64,000 nucleotides of DNA, taken from assembly GCA_015064415.1 (NCBI GenBank), contig SVSG01000004.1, positions 50,539 through 114,538 on the forward strand, written 5' to 3'. This DNA comes from Oscillospiraceae bacterium. GTDB lineage: Bacteria; Bacillota; Clostridia; Oscillospirales; CAG-272. Below are positions 43,063 through 52,238 of this stretch, piece by piece. Below the pieces are notes generated by a model that did not search any database, was not told where the DNA came from, and saw only the letters and a program-made list of their open reading frames with translations. Each line of letters opens with the position of its first letter. Position 1 is the stretch's first letter. A program made the position numbers and the translations under genes.

Positions 43063-44358
43063 TTAAAGCCAAATCTGCAGCACGCCGAGGGCGGCAAGAA
43101 GGGCGGGAACGGCCACCGTTACGCCGATCTTCAGAAAGTCTGCATAACCGAATTTAAGGCCGTGCTCCTTGAGGATGGAGCTCCACATGATTCCTGCCAG
43201 CGCGCCGATGGGGGTGAGGCACGCGCCGAGATTTGATCCCACCACGGTGGCAAACACGGCCGCAGGGTTTGCGGGCGCGTTTGACAAAATGGCGGAGTAA
43301 AACACGCTCATGGGAATGTTGTTGATCAGGTTGGACATCAGAAAGGAGGAGATGCCGTACGTCCACACGGGCAGTGCATCCCCCAGCAATAGGAACAGCT
43401 TTCCCGTTACGCCCGTGACGTGAAAGGCCTCTACGATCACGAACATGGAAAGCACGAAGGGGATCAGCTCCCACGGGGCGCGGCGCAGGCACGCGGCAAG
43501 GATGCGCGGCCCCCTCTTTTTGGCGACGGAGATGCCGATGCTCCAAAGGAACAAGCTGAGCGCACAGAAAAGCGACGCCAGCCACATCTCAATGCCGAAA
43601 TAGCAGCCGAAGGCCAGCACCGCGGTGCACACGGCAAGGTGGACGATGCCCACCCAAAGCGAAAACTTATCCTCGATCATGACCTCCTGCGGGGTGGCGC
43701 AGATGGGCGCTGACAGCTTTTTGCGGAACAGCAAAAACAAAAACGCGCACGCCACAATGCCCGAGGCCAGTGTTACGGGGAGCATGATCTTGAGATAGGA
43801 GAGGAAATCGCCGCCCGTTGCCGTCACCAGATAAATGTTGGTGGGGTTGCCGATGATCAGCGCCATGCTCCAGGTGTTTGCCGCCACAAATTCTGCGGCA
43901 AGGTAGGGGAGCGGGTTGATCTTCGCGTTCTTGGCAAAGTAGCACACGAAGGGGGTGAAGGACAAAATGATGATATCGTTGGAGGTGAAAACGGTCAGCA
44001 CGGAGACGGTTGCGTACAGCAGGACGAACAGCTTGAGCTGGCTGTTGCCCGCGTGACGGAGCGCGCAGTTGGCAAGAAAACGGAAAAATCCAAGCTCGTC
44101 CAGATAGATGGAAAGCAGTGTCATCGAGATGAAAAGGGTAAGGATCTTCAAGGGATTGATCGCGGTGTCCGCGATCAGTGCCGACCCCACCGCCACGGGG
44201 CGCACGGTGCTCGTGAGGAGAAGGGCAAGCGCTCCTATTAGCGTGATGACCCAATATGAGGAGACGGAAAACCGCCCAAGCTTGATTTTCGGATAAAAAA
44301 GCACCGCCAGAATCATGCAAAGACACGTGATCACGCCGATCAGAATTGCAAGCAGCAT
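43063..44358 (-). CDS. ArsB/NhaD superfamily anion or sodium transporter
   Basis: A 431-residue membrane protein with about 11-12 spans. Two inverted repeats characteristic of the ion-transporter superfamily are visible: TSNDIIILSFTPFVCYF with NTWSMALIIGNPTNIYL in the first half, and NLINNIPMSVFY with GSNLGACLTPIGALAGI in the second. This matches ArsB-type arsenite pumps and related citrate/Na+ carriers. No arsR or arsC neighbours, so arsenite is not supported as the substrate. Its own strong promoter lies upstream on the minus strand. Confidence 0.82.
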   Translation of the reverse strand: MLLAILIGVITCLCMILAVLFYPKIKLGRFSVSSYWVITLIGALALLLTSTVRPVAVGSALIADTAINPLKILTLFISMTLLSIYLDELGFFRFLANCALRHAGNSQLKLFVLLYATVSVLTVFTSNDIIILSFTPFVCYFAKNAKINPLPYLAAEFVAANTWSMALIIGNPTNIYLVTATGGDFLSYLKIMLPVTLASGIVACAFLFLLFRKKLSAPICATPQEVMIEDKFSLWVGIVHLAVCTAVLAFGCYFGIEMWLASLFCALSLFLWSIGISVAKKRGPRILAACLRRAPWELIPFVLSMFVIVEAFHVTGVTGKLFLLLGDALPVWTYGISSFLMSNLINNIPMSVFYSAILSNAPANPAAVFATVVGSNLGACLTPIGALAGIMWSSILKEHGLKFGYADFLKIGVTVAVPALLAALGVLQIWL

Positions 44359-44431
44359 ATAGGCCCTCCATAGTCGTTTTCAGGGTGCGCACGTGTCGCG
44401 GCTTTTGTCGGATTTTGCGCAACCGCTACAT

Positions 44432-44460
44432 ATTGTATCACTCGCCGTCCCGTTTGTCAA
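44432..44460 (-). promoter_or_regulatory. promoter of the ArsB/NhaD-like gene
   Basis: On the minus strand TTGACA (44460-44455), 17-bp spacer, TACAAT (44437-44432). Confidence 0.88.
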
Positions 44461-44500
44461 GGGCAGAATGGAAAGCTTTTCGCGGTAACGTGTGTGAGTT

Positions 44501-45346
44501 TTATGATTTTTCCAGGATCTCGCGCGCAAGGGCGGGCATAAGGGAAAGCATCTGTTCAAAAAGCTCTTGGGAAAGGGCGCGCGGCGGGGCGGTCTCAAAG
44601 GAGAAGGTGGCGTCAGCATAAAGCTCGCGCCACGCGCGGGCAAAGGGTGCAAAATCCATTTTGCCGAACAGCGGCAGCTGGTGCAGGTCGTGCGCCGCGT
44701 CGTTGTCGTGGATGTGGAACACGCGCACCGCGTCCTTCACGCGCAGCATCTCCTCGTAAAGGTCAAGCGCGGGGAACACGCCCACGTGCCCCGTGTCCAG
44801 ACACATCGCAAAATGCGGATCGTCCACGGCGGCGATCACGCGCAGAATATCCTTGGGGTGCGAGAGGGCATAATGGTGAAAGGGCATATTTTCCAGACAC
44901 ACGGTCACGCCGTGCTCGCGTGCGGTGGGCATCAGTGCGCGGAAAAACGCCACGTTGATCGCAAAGGTCTTATCCGCGACCTCGGCGGGCTCGTGCGTGC
45001 CGAAGGGGAATACGGGGTGCACCACCATATACCGACAGCCAAGCAGAGCCGTCGCGCGTACGGCGCGACGCATCAAGGACAGCGCCACGGCACGCTCTTC
45101 CTCGGTGCCATCCTTGGTCGGATAGGTCCACGGGCCGTGCGTTTGCGAAATCTCTATGCCGCTCTTTGTGATCAGCGCCTTTTCTGCTTCGATGAGGGCG
45201 GGGAGCTCCTCTTCGCGGCACGTGTAAATGGGCGAGCACGTGTCCATCATCGTGAAGTCGATGGCATCAAAGCCGAATTTTTTGATTTTTTCATAGCGCT
45301 CTTTGCCAAGGTGCGCAATTTTGCCGGAGGTGATTCCGATTTTCAT
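44501..45346 (-). CDS. sugar phosphate isomerase/epimerase (TIM barrel)
   Basis: A 281-residue xylose isomerase-like protein. Metal-ligand-bearing strands are visible: CLENMPFHHY (Glu), CLDTGHVG (Asp, His), VFHIHDND (His, Asp) and FSFETAPP (Glu). It likely isomerises or epimerises a sugar, needing a divalent metal. Ribosome site AAAGGAGAAG. It lies 24 bases downstream of the amidohydrolase gene, so the two are probably co-transcribed. The HIHDND strand shows what the truncated copy at 7405 has lost. Confidence 0.87.
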   Translation of the reverse strand: MKIGITSGKIAHLGKERYEKIKKFGFDAIDFTMMDTCSPIYTCREEELPALIEAEKALITKSGIEISQTHGPWTYPTKDGTEEERAVALSLMRRAVRATALLGCRYMVVHPVFPFGTHEPAEVADKTFAINVAFFRALMPTAREHGVTVCLENMPFHHYALSHPKDILRVIAAVDDPHFAMCLDTGHVGVFPALDLYEEMLRVKDAVRVFHIHDNDAAHDLHQLPLFGKMDFAPFARAWRELYADATFSFETAPPRALSQELFEQMLSLMPALAREILEKS

Positions 45347-45370
45347 AGCTTCTCCTTTTTGGGGGCGGTG

Positions 45371-46129
45371 TTATTGCACGCCGAGCAGTCGCGCGGCGTT
45401 GCCGTAGAGGATCTTTTCCTTGTCGCGCGTCGAAATGGCGGCGTTCTGCACGCTTTCCAGGAAGGGCGCGGGCGAGTAGCCGGGGTAGTCGGTACCAAAA
45501 AGGATCCGATCGGCTCCTACCTTGGATACCGCCTCCTGCAGCATCCCCTCGCGCGTGCCGTGCGCGGAGATGTCGAAATAAACGTTTTCCCGCGACCGCA
45601 TCGTTTCCATGGCAAAATCAAACAGCCCATAGCCGTCCAGATGCGCCACCACGATCGGCAAATGCGGGAATTGCGCGATCATTGCCGTCATATCCTCAGG
45701 GCGCTTGTTGGGGTGGAAGGAAAGCACCATTTCGTGCTGCTGTGCCACCTCTAAGATCTCCCAAAGCCGAGGGTCGGCAAAGCTGCGCCACCCCATCAGA
45801 TAGGGCACCAGCTCCCCCACAAGGCGCACGCCTTTTTGGGCGTAATATGTGATCTCGCGGCAGGAAAGCTCCACAAAATCGGGGTGGATGTGGATGCCCG
45901 CCGAGAAAAAGTCGGGGAATTGCAGCTGCATCTCATACGCCTCACGGTTGAGGCGCGGCAAAATTTGTGCATAGTCGGCAAGCTCGCGATTGGTGTCGCC
46001 CTTGTGGATGGCGCTTCCCGACGCGCGGGTGATGCCGTGTGCCGAAAGCCCCTTTACAAAGTCCTCGGGGCTGAGCACATCCGCGTGAAAATCATAGCCG
46101 GGGTGCAGGTGAAAATCAAATATTTGCAT
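45371..46129 (-). CDS. amidohydrolase-type TIM-barrel metal hydrolase
   Basis: A 252-residue protein of the amidohydrolase 2 group. The HxH-type metal site is in FDFHLHPGYD (3-12), HIHPD lies mid-protein, SFHPNKRP and VVAHLDGYG are at strand ends, and the final Asp is in LFGTDYPG (near 215-222). Members hydrolyse or decarboxylate cyclic or aromatic acids and sugar lactones. Located between the MATE gene and the isomerase, so it likely forms a small catabolic pair with the latter. Confidence 0.85.
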   Translation of the reverse strand: MQIFDFHLHPGYDFHADVLSPEDFVKGLSAHGITRASGSAIHKGDTNRELADYAQILPRLNREAYEMQLQFPDFFSAGIHIHPDFVELSCREITYYAQKGVRLVGELVPYLMGWRSFADPRLWEILEVAQQHEMVLSFHPNKRPEDMTAMIAQFPHLPIVVAHLDGYGLFDFAMETMRSRENVYFDISAHGTREGMLQEAVSKVGADRILFGTDYPGYSPAPFLESVQNAAISTRDKEKILYGNAARLLGVQ

Positions 46130-46187
46130 GCGTGTTCACGCTCCTTTTTGACAAAATACCCCAAAACGGGGCGAGTTTTTCGCGTTT

Positions 46188-47552
46188 TTACATCTTTTCG
46201 GCCAGCGTGCGGCGGCGGCGCCAGATGCCGGAAAGGAAATAGATCAAGCTGGGGATCGCGTAGCCGTAGGGCGCAAGACCGTAGCCCAGCACGAAGCCGA
46301 AAAAGCCGAAATTCAGCACCACGCCGAAAAGGTAACTGAGGCCAATGCGCAACGCCACGCCGTCCAGAATGGCCAGCACCATGCCAAGCTTTGCGTTGCC
46401 GATGCCCTGAATAAAGGCACCCGTGCCGCGCATCACGGCAAAGGCGGGGAACATCCAAAGGATCGCCTTCACGAAGGTGGAGGACATCTCGTGCACCAGC
46501 GGATCGTCCGAGAACAGCATAAACAACTGCTTGCCAAGCAACACGTAAAGCAGCATAAAGAACACGGTCAGCGCGGCGGAAAGCACCCACGCGCGGTGCA
46601 CGACCTCCTTGGCGCGCTTCTGATCGCCCGCGCCGATGTTCTGGCTGATCATCGGCATGGCGGCGTACTGGATGCCCTGCGAGATCTTGTTGACAATGTC
46701 ATCAATGCGCACACCCACGCCGAAGGTCGCGGAGGCGACCACGCCGACGTTGTTGATCATCGCGTTGACGAAAAGCATCGAGATATTGATAAAGCCGGAC
46801 TGCACCGCCATCGGCGTGCCAAGCCCCAGGATCATTCCGATGTACTTTTTGCGCGGAATGAAGTTTTCGCTATGGAAGGTGAAGCCGAAGGCCTCCTTTT
46901 TGCGGTAAAGATAGACAAGCGAGAACAGGAACGAGACCGCCTGCCCAATGATGGTCGCCCACGCGGCACCCGCCACGCCCCATCCGCACACGCCGGTGAA
47001 CAGAATGTCCAGCACCAGATTGACAAGCGACGCGATGCCGATGAAAATGAAGGGGCTTTTCGCGTCTCCCATACCGCGCAATACCGCCGAGACCAGGTTA
47101 TACCCCGCGGTGAAGATCAGCCCTGACGTGCAGATGATCAGATATTCCATCGCCATTTCGGCGGACTCGACGGGGATGTTGATCAGGGAGAGAATGGGTG
47201 TGCGAAAGAGCAGGATGCCGCCCGTCAGCAAAAGCGAGAGCGCCAGCACGAACCACAAAAGCGAGCCCACGGCATCGTTCATCTCCCGCTTTTTGTGCGC
47301 GCCGAGCGCCTGTGCGATCAGTACCTGCCCCGCGTTGGAAAAGCCGAGACAAAGCATGGTGGCGAAGTTGACGATCTGGCTGCTTTGCGACACGGCGGAA
47401 AGCCCCGCGGTGCCCACAAAGTGCCCGACGATGATCATATCGATGGTGCTGTAAAGCACCTGCATGGCGTTGGAGGCCATGAAGGGCAGGGAAAATAAGA
47501 TCAGCTGGCGCGTGATGTTTCCCCGCGTAAAATCCTTGGAAAGTGTTTTCAC
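46188..47552 (-). CDS. MATE family multidrug exporter
   Basis: A 454-residue membrane protein with about 12 spans in two repeats. The start (FTRGNITRQLILFSLPFMA, then YSTIDMIIVGHFVG) is typical of MATE transporters in the DinF/NorM-like branch, which exchange drugs or metabolites for Na+ or H+. It begins with GTG at 47552, after AGAGGTAACGATC, with its own promoter. Substrate unknown. Confidence 0.9.
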   Translation of the reverse strand: MKTLSKDFTRGNITRQLILFSLPFMASNAMQVLYSTIDMIIVGHFVGTAGLSAVSQSSQIVNFATMLCLGFSNAGQVLIAQALGAHKKREMNDAVGSLLWFVLALSLLLTGGILLFRTPILSLINIPVESAEMAMEYLIICTSGLIFTAGYNLVSAVLRGMGDAKSPFIFIGIASLVNLVLDILFTGVCGWGVAGAAWATIIGQAVSFLFSLVYLYRKKEAFGFTFHSENFIPRKKYIGMILGLGTPMAVQSGFINISMLFVNAMINNVGVVASATFGVGVRIDDIVNKISQGIQYAAMPMISQNIGAGDQKRAKEVVHRAWVLSAALTVFFMLLYVLLGKQLFMLFSDDPLVHEMSSTFVKAILWMFPAFAVMRGTGAFIQGIGNAKLGMVLAILDGVALRIGLSYLFGVVLNFGFFGFVLGYGLAPYGYAIPSLIYFLSGIWRRRRTLAEKM

Positions 47553-47581
47553 GATCGTTACCTCTTTTTGAATTCCTTACC

Positions 47582-47610
47582 ATTGTAGCACAAAATTTGA
47601 TTTTTGTAAA
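47582..47610 (-). promoter_or_regulatory. promoter of the MATE gene
   Basis: On the minus strand TTTACA (47610-47605), 17-bp spacer, TACAAT (47587-47582). The -35 overlaps the terminator hairpin of the upstream gene. Confidence 0.75.
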
Positions 47611-47644
47611 GAAAAAAGCCCCACGTAGGGGCTTTTTTCTTTAC
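47606..47644. terminator. terminator of the superoxide reductase gene
   Basis: Perfect 17-bp inverted repeat (47606-47622 with 47628-47644), 5-base loop. It includes the stop codon of the superoxide reductase gene and symmetrical A/T runs. Confidence 0.9.
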
Positions 47645-48276
47645 TGCGCTTCGCCGTTTGCCATCACGTCCGAGATGATCTGAAGGACTTTGTCATAGCA
47701 GCCGCCGCAGCCGGTGGTGCATTTGGTGGTGTTTTTCACGCTTTCAAACGTGTCCAGAAGGGTCTCCAGCTTTTTGCTGCTTTGAATGGCGTCCAGAATG
47801 TCAAAATAGCTGACGTTGTTGCAGTTGCAGACCTGATAGTTCTGCGTGGCTTTGGTGTCCACGGGGGAAAGCGTGCAGATGACGGGCTCCTCGTACTCGG
47901 TTTTCCAAAGTCCGTGCAGGTTGCAGTAGGCATAGGCAGAGATCACCTTTTCCCCCTCGCAAAGTGCGAAGGTGGCAACGGGGGTGTCGCCCGCGTTCAG
48001 TTTTCTGCACTGCGCGCCGCGGTCTGTCTGCAAAAACACCCATTGGATGCTGTGCTCGGCGGTCATGGGATGCTCGATCGCACCGACCGTCACGGTAACG
48101 GTGTTTTCCTGCACATCAAGCACGGGCACGTGCTTTTCCTCAGATGCCTCGACAGTGCCGGGCTCCAGTTTGGTCATTTTCTGACCGCAACACATCATCG
48201 GCACGCCCGCATCCTGCACAAGGGCAATCAGATTTCCGCAATGCTCGCAAATATAAAAACGGTTGTTATCAGGCAT
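47641..48276 (-). CDS. desulfoferrodoxin (superoxide reductase) fused to a BFD-like [2Fe-2S] domain
   Basis: A 211-residue fusion. Residues 1-35 are the desulforedoxin domain with center I Cys10, Cys13, Cys29, Cys30. Residues 40-135 are the superoxide reductase fold with center II ligands His49, His69, His75, Cys118 and His121 (CNLHGLW). This reduces superoxide to peroxide without making oxygen, as in strict anaerobes. Residues 148-205 match the bacterioferritin-associated ferredoxin domain with Cys150, Cys152, Cys190 and Cys193 (VCNCN...CGGC), which could feed electrons to the iron site. Start at 48276 after GGAGGAGC; strong own promoter. Confidence 0.9.
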   Translation of the reverse strand: MPDNNRFYICEHCGNLIALVQDAGVPMMCCGQKMTKLEPGTVEASEEKHVPVLDVQENTVTVTVGAIEHPMTAEHSIQWVFLQTDRGAQCRKLNAGDTPVATFALCEGEKVISAYAYCNLHGLWKTEYEEPVICTLSPVDTKATQNYQVCNCNNVSYFDILDAIQSSKKLETLLDTFESVKNTTKCTTGCGGCYDKVLQIISDVMANGEAQ

Positions 48277-48297
48277 AGTAAGCTCCTCCGATTTTTT

Positions 48298-48318
48298 GCA
48301 GTGCTCCGTTGGCACTGC
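48298..48318 (-). promoter_or_regulatory. leader hairpin of the superoxide reductase transcript
   Basis: GCAGTGC/GCACTGC 7-bp stem with a 7-base loop, located between the promoter and the ribosome site. Confidence 0.55.
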
Positions 48319-48327
48319 TCTAATGCA

Positions 48328-48356
48328 ATTATAGCATATCCCATTCTATTCGTCAA
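48328..48356 (-). promoter_or_regulatory. promoter of the superoxide reductase gene
   Basis: On the minus strand TTGACG (48356-48351), 17-bp spacer, TATAAT (48333-48328). Confidence 0.88.
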
Positions 48357-48470
48357 GTATGTTTTATACTTGAGATTCCTGCAAAAACGTGAGAAAATAA
48401 AGTTGCTTTTGATCTTATGCGGCCGTGAGGCAATAAGATTCGCAGATCGTGTGACCACGTCATAAATAAA

Positions 48471-48501
48471 TCCCCGAAAACGGTATGAGTTTTCGGGGAT
48501 T
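48471..48501. terminator. terminator-like hairpin containing the dispersed 18-mer
   Basis: CCCCGAAAAC pairs with GTTTTCGGGG around a 7-base loop. It lies downstream of the GH28-like gene on the minus strand and contains the 18-bp motif shared with 26113 and 51175. Confidence 0.75.
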
Positions 48502-48533
48502 TCTTGTTTGCGCAACCGAAACGGCTACATTTC

Positions 48534-48577
48534 GGCTCCCTTGTGCAAAGGGAGCTGTCGCGTTAGCGACTGAGGGA
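48534..48577. repeat. dispersed GGCTCCCTT hairpin element
   Basis: Same plan as 21828-21875: GGCTCCCTT/AAGGGAGC, an inner stem GTCGC/GCGAC and a closing TGAGGGA. The inner stem sequence differs from the other copy but still pairs. Confidence 0.78.
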
Positions 48578-48599
48578 TTGTTGTTCGCGAACTGAGTAG

Positions 48600-50114
48600 T
48601 TATTCGATTGCAATATTTTCCGTGAACTCCTGCAGATCAAGCTCGGTCTGCGAGAAGTCGCACACGCGCACGCCGTTGTGGGTGAGGTTTTGGATGCTGA
48701 TATTCTCGGTCTTGTGCGTCTCGTCATACCCCTTGAAGCGCAAGCGAGGCGCGCGTGGGGAGAGTAAGCTGATGTTTTCAAAGCGTATGTCGCGGTTTTT
48801 GCCGCGGCGCGTGCCGCCGGCGGAGTATTCGTGATGAAATTCCACGATCGCGCTGATGAGATAGGGCATATAATCGGGGTCGGTGTTCTCGTATACCTCG
48901 TTGTCACTTTTTTGGATGCGATAGCGCGGGATCTGCTCGTCCATCTCCACGCGAATGTCGCGGAAGGTGATATCGTGCACGTCGGCATAGTCCACGTTCG
49001 CGCAGTCCAGCGCCACGTTCGTGAGGTGGATGAGATCGCAGTCACGGAAGGTGATATCGCGGATTTCCTCGGCGCGCGTTTCCGCGCCGATCTCCAGCGC
49101 CTTGTTCCAGTCGTTCCAGATCGTGCAACGCTCGATCACCGTGTCGCAAAAGGTGTCATAACTCATACCGTTTCGGTACATATCGGCCTTTACGGCCGCT
49201 TCCACGTCCCCCTTGTAGTAGCAATCGAAGCCCTTGATACAGATGCTGTCATCAAAGGTGCGAATGAAGCAATCCGAAATGCGCACGCCCTCGCAATTGT
49301 GCATGTCAATGCCGTCCGAGTTGTAGCGCCAGCAGCCGATGATCTTCACGTTTTTGATGCTCAGATCGCGGCAGGCGGTGGGGCGGACGTTGTAAACGAG
49401 GGAGTCGCGGATGGTGATGCCGTCTATTTCTACGTTCGTGCAGTAACGCAGCTCGACCGTGTGGCGGCGCTTCGCATTTTTGATCGCCTCGCGGTTGCCC
49501 TCGGCACTCGCCTCAAACAAAATTTTTTCCTTGTTGCGGCTGTTGTCAAGAATGCCGCGCCCTAAAATTTTGATATTTTCCGCATCCTCGGCGCGTATGC
49601 ATGCATAGACCACAGCACCCTCGTCAAGATAGAGCGTCTGTCCGCTTTTCAGCTCAATGAGGCCCGCATCGTGCTCGCCCGCGCCGAAGTAAAGCACGTT
49701 TTCGTCGCATACGTCCACGTCATATTGCGACATGGGGTCGGCAAAAACGTGCAACGCGCGTCCCCGCCCGTACGCCTCTACCGTGAAGTAAGCGGGGCGG
49801 GAAAGGGTGAAGCGGATGCTGCCGTTTTCCACTGTGGGCGTGATGCCAAGCGATTGCGGGCGGATCTTCAGCTTTGCGGGGTCGAAGGTGTCTTTTGGGG
49901 TGATCTCAAATTCGATCGGCTCGTCTATGGCAAGCGACAAAAACTGAACGGGCTCACTTTGCGAAATATCGCGCTGGTGCCCCGGCCAGCGACGGTTGAA
50001 GGGCACGGCCGACACGCGTGCGGTGTTTGTTTCGGCAATTTTGCCGTTGATCTTAACGGTATAATCCTCGCACGCGGGGGGGACGGGGATGACGGGATAG
50101 ATGCGGTAGCTCAT
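48600..50114 (-). CDS. GH28-family (polygalacturonase-like) beta-helix hydrolase
   Basis: A 504-residue protein with an N-terminal beta domain (1-150) and a right-handed beta-helix. GH28 catalytic motifs are present: NSDGID (265-270) and DD (288-289, in TFDDSICIKG). They would hydrolyse alpha-linked galacturonic acid or rhamnogalacturonan-type bonds. No signal peptide, so imported oligosaccharides are the likely substrate. The divergent AraC gene is 160 bp away and probably controls it. A minus-strand TATAAT (50148-50143) has no recognisable -35. Confidence 0.87.
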   Translation of the reverse strand: MSYRIYPVIPVPPACEDYTVKINGKIAETNTARVSAVPFNRRWPGHQRDISQSEPVQFLSLAIDEPIEFEITPKDTFDPAKLKIRPQSLGITPTVENGSIRFTLSRPAYFTVEAYGRGRALHVFADPMSQYDVDVCDENVLYFGAGEHDAGLIELKSGQTLYLDEGAVVYACIRAEDAENIKILGRGILDNSRNKEKILFEASAEGNREAIKNAKRRHTVELRYCTNVEIDGITIRDSLVYNVRPTACRDLSIKNVKIIGCWRYNSDGIDMHNCEGVRISDCFIRTFDDSICIKGFDCYYKGDVEAAVKADMYRNGMSYDTFCDTVIERCTIWNDWNKALEIGAETRAEEIRDITFRDCDLIHLTNVALDCANVDYADVHDITFRDIRVEMDEQIPRYRIQKSDNEVYENTDPDYMPYLISAIVEFHHEYSAGGTRRGKNRDIRFENISLLSPRAPRLRFKGYDETHKTENISIQNLTHNGVRVCDFSQTELDLQEFTENIAIE

Positions 50115-50223
50115 TATGGCACTCCTTTTGTTTGATAGCTTGATTATAACACGGCGCTCCCCTCGCGCACCATGACATTTGTTGCAAAAACGGACAAATA
50201 TGATACAAATTTTTTCGGTGTTC

Positions 50224-50252
50224 TTGCTTTGTTGCGCTCTTTTTGCTATAAT
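50224..50252 (+). promoter_or_regulatory. promoter of the second AraC regulator
   Basis: TTGCTT at 50224-50229, 17-bp spacer, TATAAT at 50247-50252. Confidence 0.75.
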
Positions 50253-50274
50253 GAAAGAAAAAGGGGGTATGGGA

Positions 50275-51165
50275 ATGTACGGCTATCGCTTACGGTGCCC
50301 GACGGCGCTTTCCAAAACGCTTTGGGCGTGTCGGACAAACGTCGGTGACTACGTCTGGCAAAATCGGAACAAACCAAACACGGTAGAGATCAGCATTTGC
50401 AATGCCGCCGCACGCACGCACCGTGTGAGGGACGCGGCGCCCCGCGAGCTTTGCGGTACCACGCTTTCCTGCGTGGTGGGGAACACGCCCATTTCCTGTG
50501 AGGCGCCGACGGGGGTTGCGGTGCAGATCACCTCGGTGGCGGTGCACTTTCCCGTGCTTGAATTTGAGGAAAAGGAGTTTGATGCAAAGGATATTTCCGA
50601 CACCTCCGTGCTGCTTTTGCCGCTTTTGCAGGAGGGGCTGTCGCCGGCGGAGCTTGGCGAGATCGAACGGCTTTTGCATCAATACATCGAGCACTACGTC
50701 AAAAAAACTGCCGCCGCAGAGCTTGCCTGCCACGCCATTTTTTTACAGCTGCTTTGTCGGCTGGACGCGATGGCGCGCCGCGCGCCGAAAAAAGGGAAGT
50801 ACGCGCACTATTACGTGGGCAAAACGGAGGCGATCCTGCGCGAGCGTTATGCGCAAAAGCTGACGCTTGCCGAGGTTGCCGCTGAGCTTGAGATCACGCG
50901 CGGGTATCTGTGCGCGATCTTTAAGCGTTATACGGGTCTCGGTTTTTCCGAACGGCTCACACAGCTTCGCATGGAAAAGGCGAGGGAGCTGTTGCAAGAG
51001 GGTGGGATTTCTGCCGCCGAGATCGCCGAGCAAACGGGGCTTGGAGACGAGCGCAATTTGCGCCGCCGCTTCAAGCAATACTTTGGCGCGGGGCTTGGCG
51101 AGTACCGCCATATCATCAAGGAGCAAACGCTGTATCACAAGCGTCCCGTGCGCGAAAAAAGCTAA
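50275..51165 (+). CDS. AraC-family regulator, probably of the GH28 gene
   Basis: A 296-residue regulator. The N-terminal about 190 residues are an effector domain without a clear cupin signature. The C-terminus has two helix-turn-helix motifs, LTLAEVAAELEITRGYLCAI and ISAAEIAEQTGLGDERNL, ending in the conserved F..YFG.GLGEYR. ATG 50275 is chosen because AGGGGG lies 7 bases upstream and upstream in-frame ATGs fall at or before the promoter's start site. Divergent from the GH28-like gene. Confidence 0.87.
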   Translation: MYGYRLRCPTALSKTLWACRTNVGDYVWQNRNKPNTVEISICNAAARTHRVRDAAPRELCGTTLSCVVGNTPISCEAPTGVAVQITSVAVHFPVLEFEEKEFDAKDISDTSVLLLPLLQEGLSPAELGEIERLLHQYIEHYVKKTAAAELACHAIFLQLLCRLDAMARRAPKKGKYAHYYVGKTEAILRERYAQKLTLAEVAAELEITRGYLCAIFKRYTGLGFSERLTQLRMEKARELLQEGGISAAEIAEQTGLGDERNLRRRFKQYFGAGLGEYRHIIKEQTLYHKRPVREKS

Positions 51166-51231
51166 AAAGCCCCCAAACGGTATGAGTTTTCGCGGTTTTG
51201 AGGGGTAAAACCGAAAAAGGAGGCGACTTGT

Positions 51232-52140
51232 ATGCAGGCGCCGAAGTATTTTGAAAAGTTCAAGTGTACCGCAGACCGTTGCACGCACAGCTGTTGTGTG
51301 GGCTGGGAGATCGACGTGGATGAGGAAACGCTCGCACGCTACCTGGCACTCCCCGACGCAAAAGGCGCGTGGATCAAGGATAGCATCGTACAGGACGGGG
51401 AATATGCACATTTTCGCCTTTGTACCGACGAGCGCTGCCCGCATCTGGACGAGCGTGGCCTTTGCCGCATCATCAAGGCGCTTGGCGAGGGGTACCTGTG
51501 CGATATTTGCCGCGAGCATCCGCGCTATTATAATCCGGTAGGCGGCGAGTGGGAATGCGGCATCGGTGCCTCCTGTGAGGAGGCGGCGCGACTGATCTTG
51601 GCCGAGGAGGATTACCGTACGCTTGTGCCCGTGGAAACGGGGGAATGTGCACCAAAGTACGATACGTATACGGATTTTTGTGCAAAAACGTGGCGAGAGC
51701 AGGTGTTTGCACTGCTCTCGGATAAGGAGCATGACCTTGAAGAAAGATGCGCCCTGATCGAGGCGCGCTTTGGCGTGCCCGCGGCTCTGGAGCCGCAGGC
51801 GCAAGAGCAGCTGCTTGCCTCCTTGGAGTATCTGGACGGGGCGCACCGCGCCTTGCTGTTGTCTTGTGCCGGGGTATCGCTCACGGGCGTGGACGCGCTT
51901 GCCTGCGAGCGCTTTTTGGCCTATCTGATCTATCGCCATGCAAGCCCCGCGCAGGGCGAGGGGGATTTTCGGCTGATGGTGGGCTTTTCTTTGTTTGTGA
52001 TGCGACTTTTTGCCGCTTTGACCGGCGAAAAGGGCCTCTCACCCGTGCGGGCGGCGGTGTTGCTTTCCGAGGAGCTGGAGTACTCCGTGGAGAACACAGA
52101 GGCGATCTGCCGCGCGTTGGCGTCGGATATGTGGGAATAG
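51232..52140 (+). CDS. fliB: FliB-like (flagellin lysine-N-methylase family) protein
   Basis: A 302-residue protein with the family's N-terminal Cys cluster CTADRCTHSCCVGW (Cys12, 17, 21, 22), a second cluster CPHLDERGLCRI and CDICREHPRYY, typical of an Fe-S-binding YkgJ/FliB core. The C-terminal half is helical. In Salmonella, FliB methylates flagellin lysines. No flagellar genes are near and homologues occur in non-motile bacteria, so the target here is open. Ribosome site AAAGGAGGCG; it ends before a terminator. Confidence 0.8.
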   Translation: MQAPKYFEKFKCTADRCTHSCCVGWEIDVDEETLARYLALPDAKGAWIKDSIVQDGEYAHFRLCTDERCPHLDERGLCRIIKALGEGYLCDICREHPRYYNPVGGEWECGIGASCEEAARLILAEEDYRTLVPVETGECAPKYDTYTDFCAKTWREQVFALLSDKEHDLEERCALIEARFGVPAALEPQAQEQLLASLEYLDGAHRALLLSCAGVSLTGVDALACERFLAYLIYRHASPAQGEGDFRLMVGFSLFVMRLFAALTGEKGLSPVRAAVLLSEELEYSVENTEAICRALASDMWE

Positions 52141-52238
52141 AAAATTTCTTGGGGAATTGTCGTATATGGTATAAAAAGTCATTAAAAAAGCAGGAAGAAC
52201 TGTCAAAAAAAGGGTATAAAAACCTTTGCACAACTGTC

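Noticed and set aside
43063..44358. Arsenite resistance operon
   Set aside because: The transporter is ArsB-like but there is no arsR, arsC or arsA neighbour, so only the superfamily is claimed.
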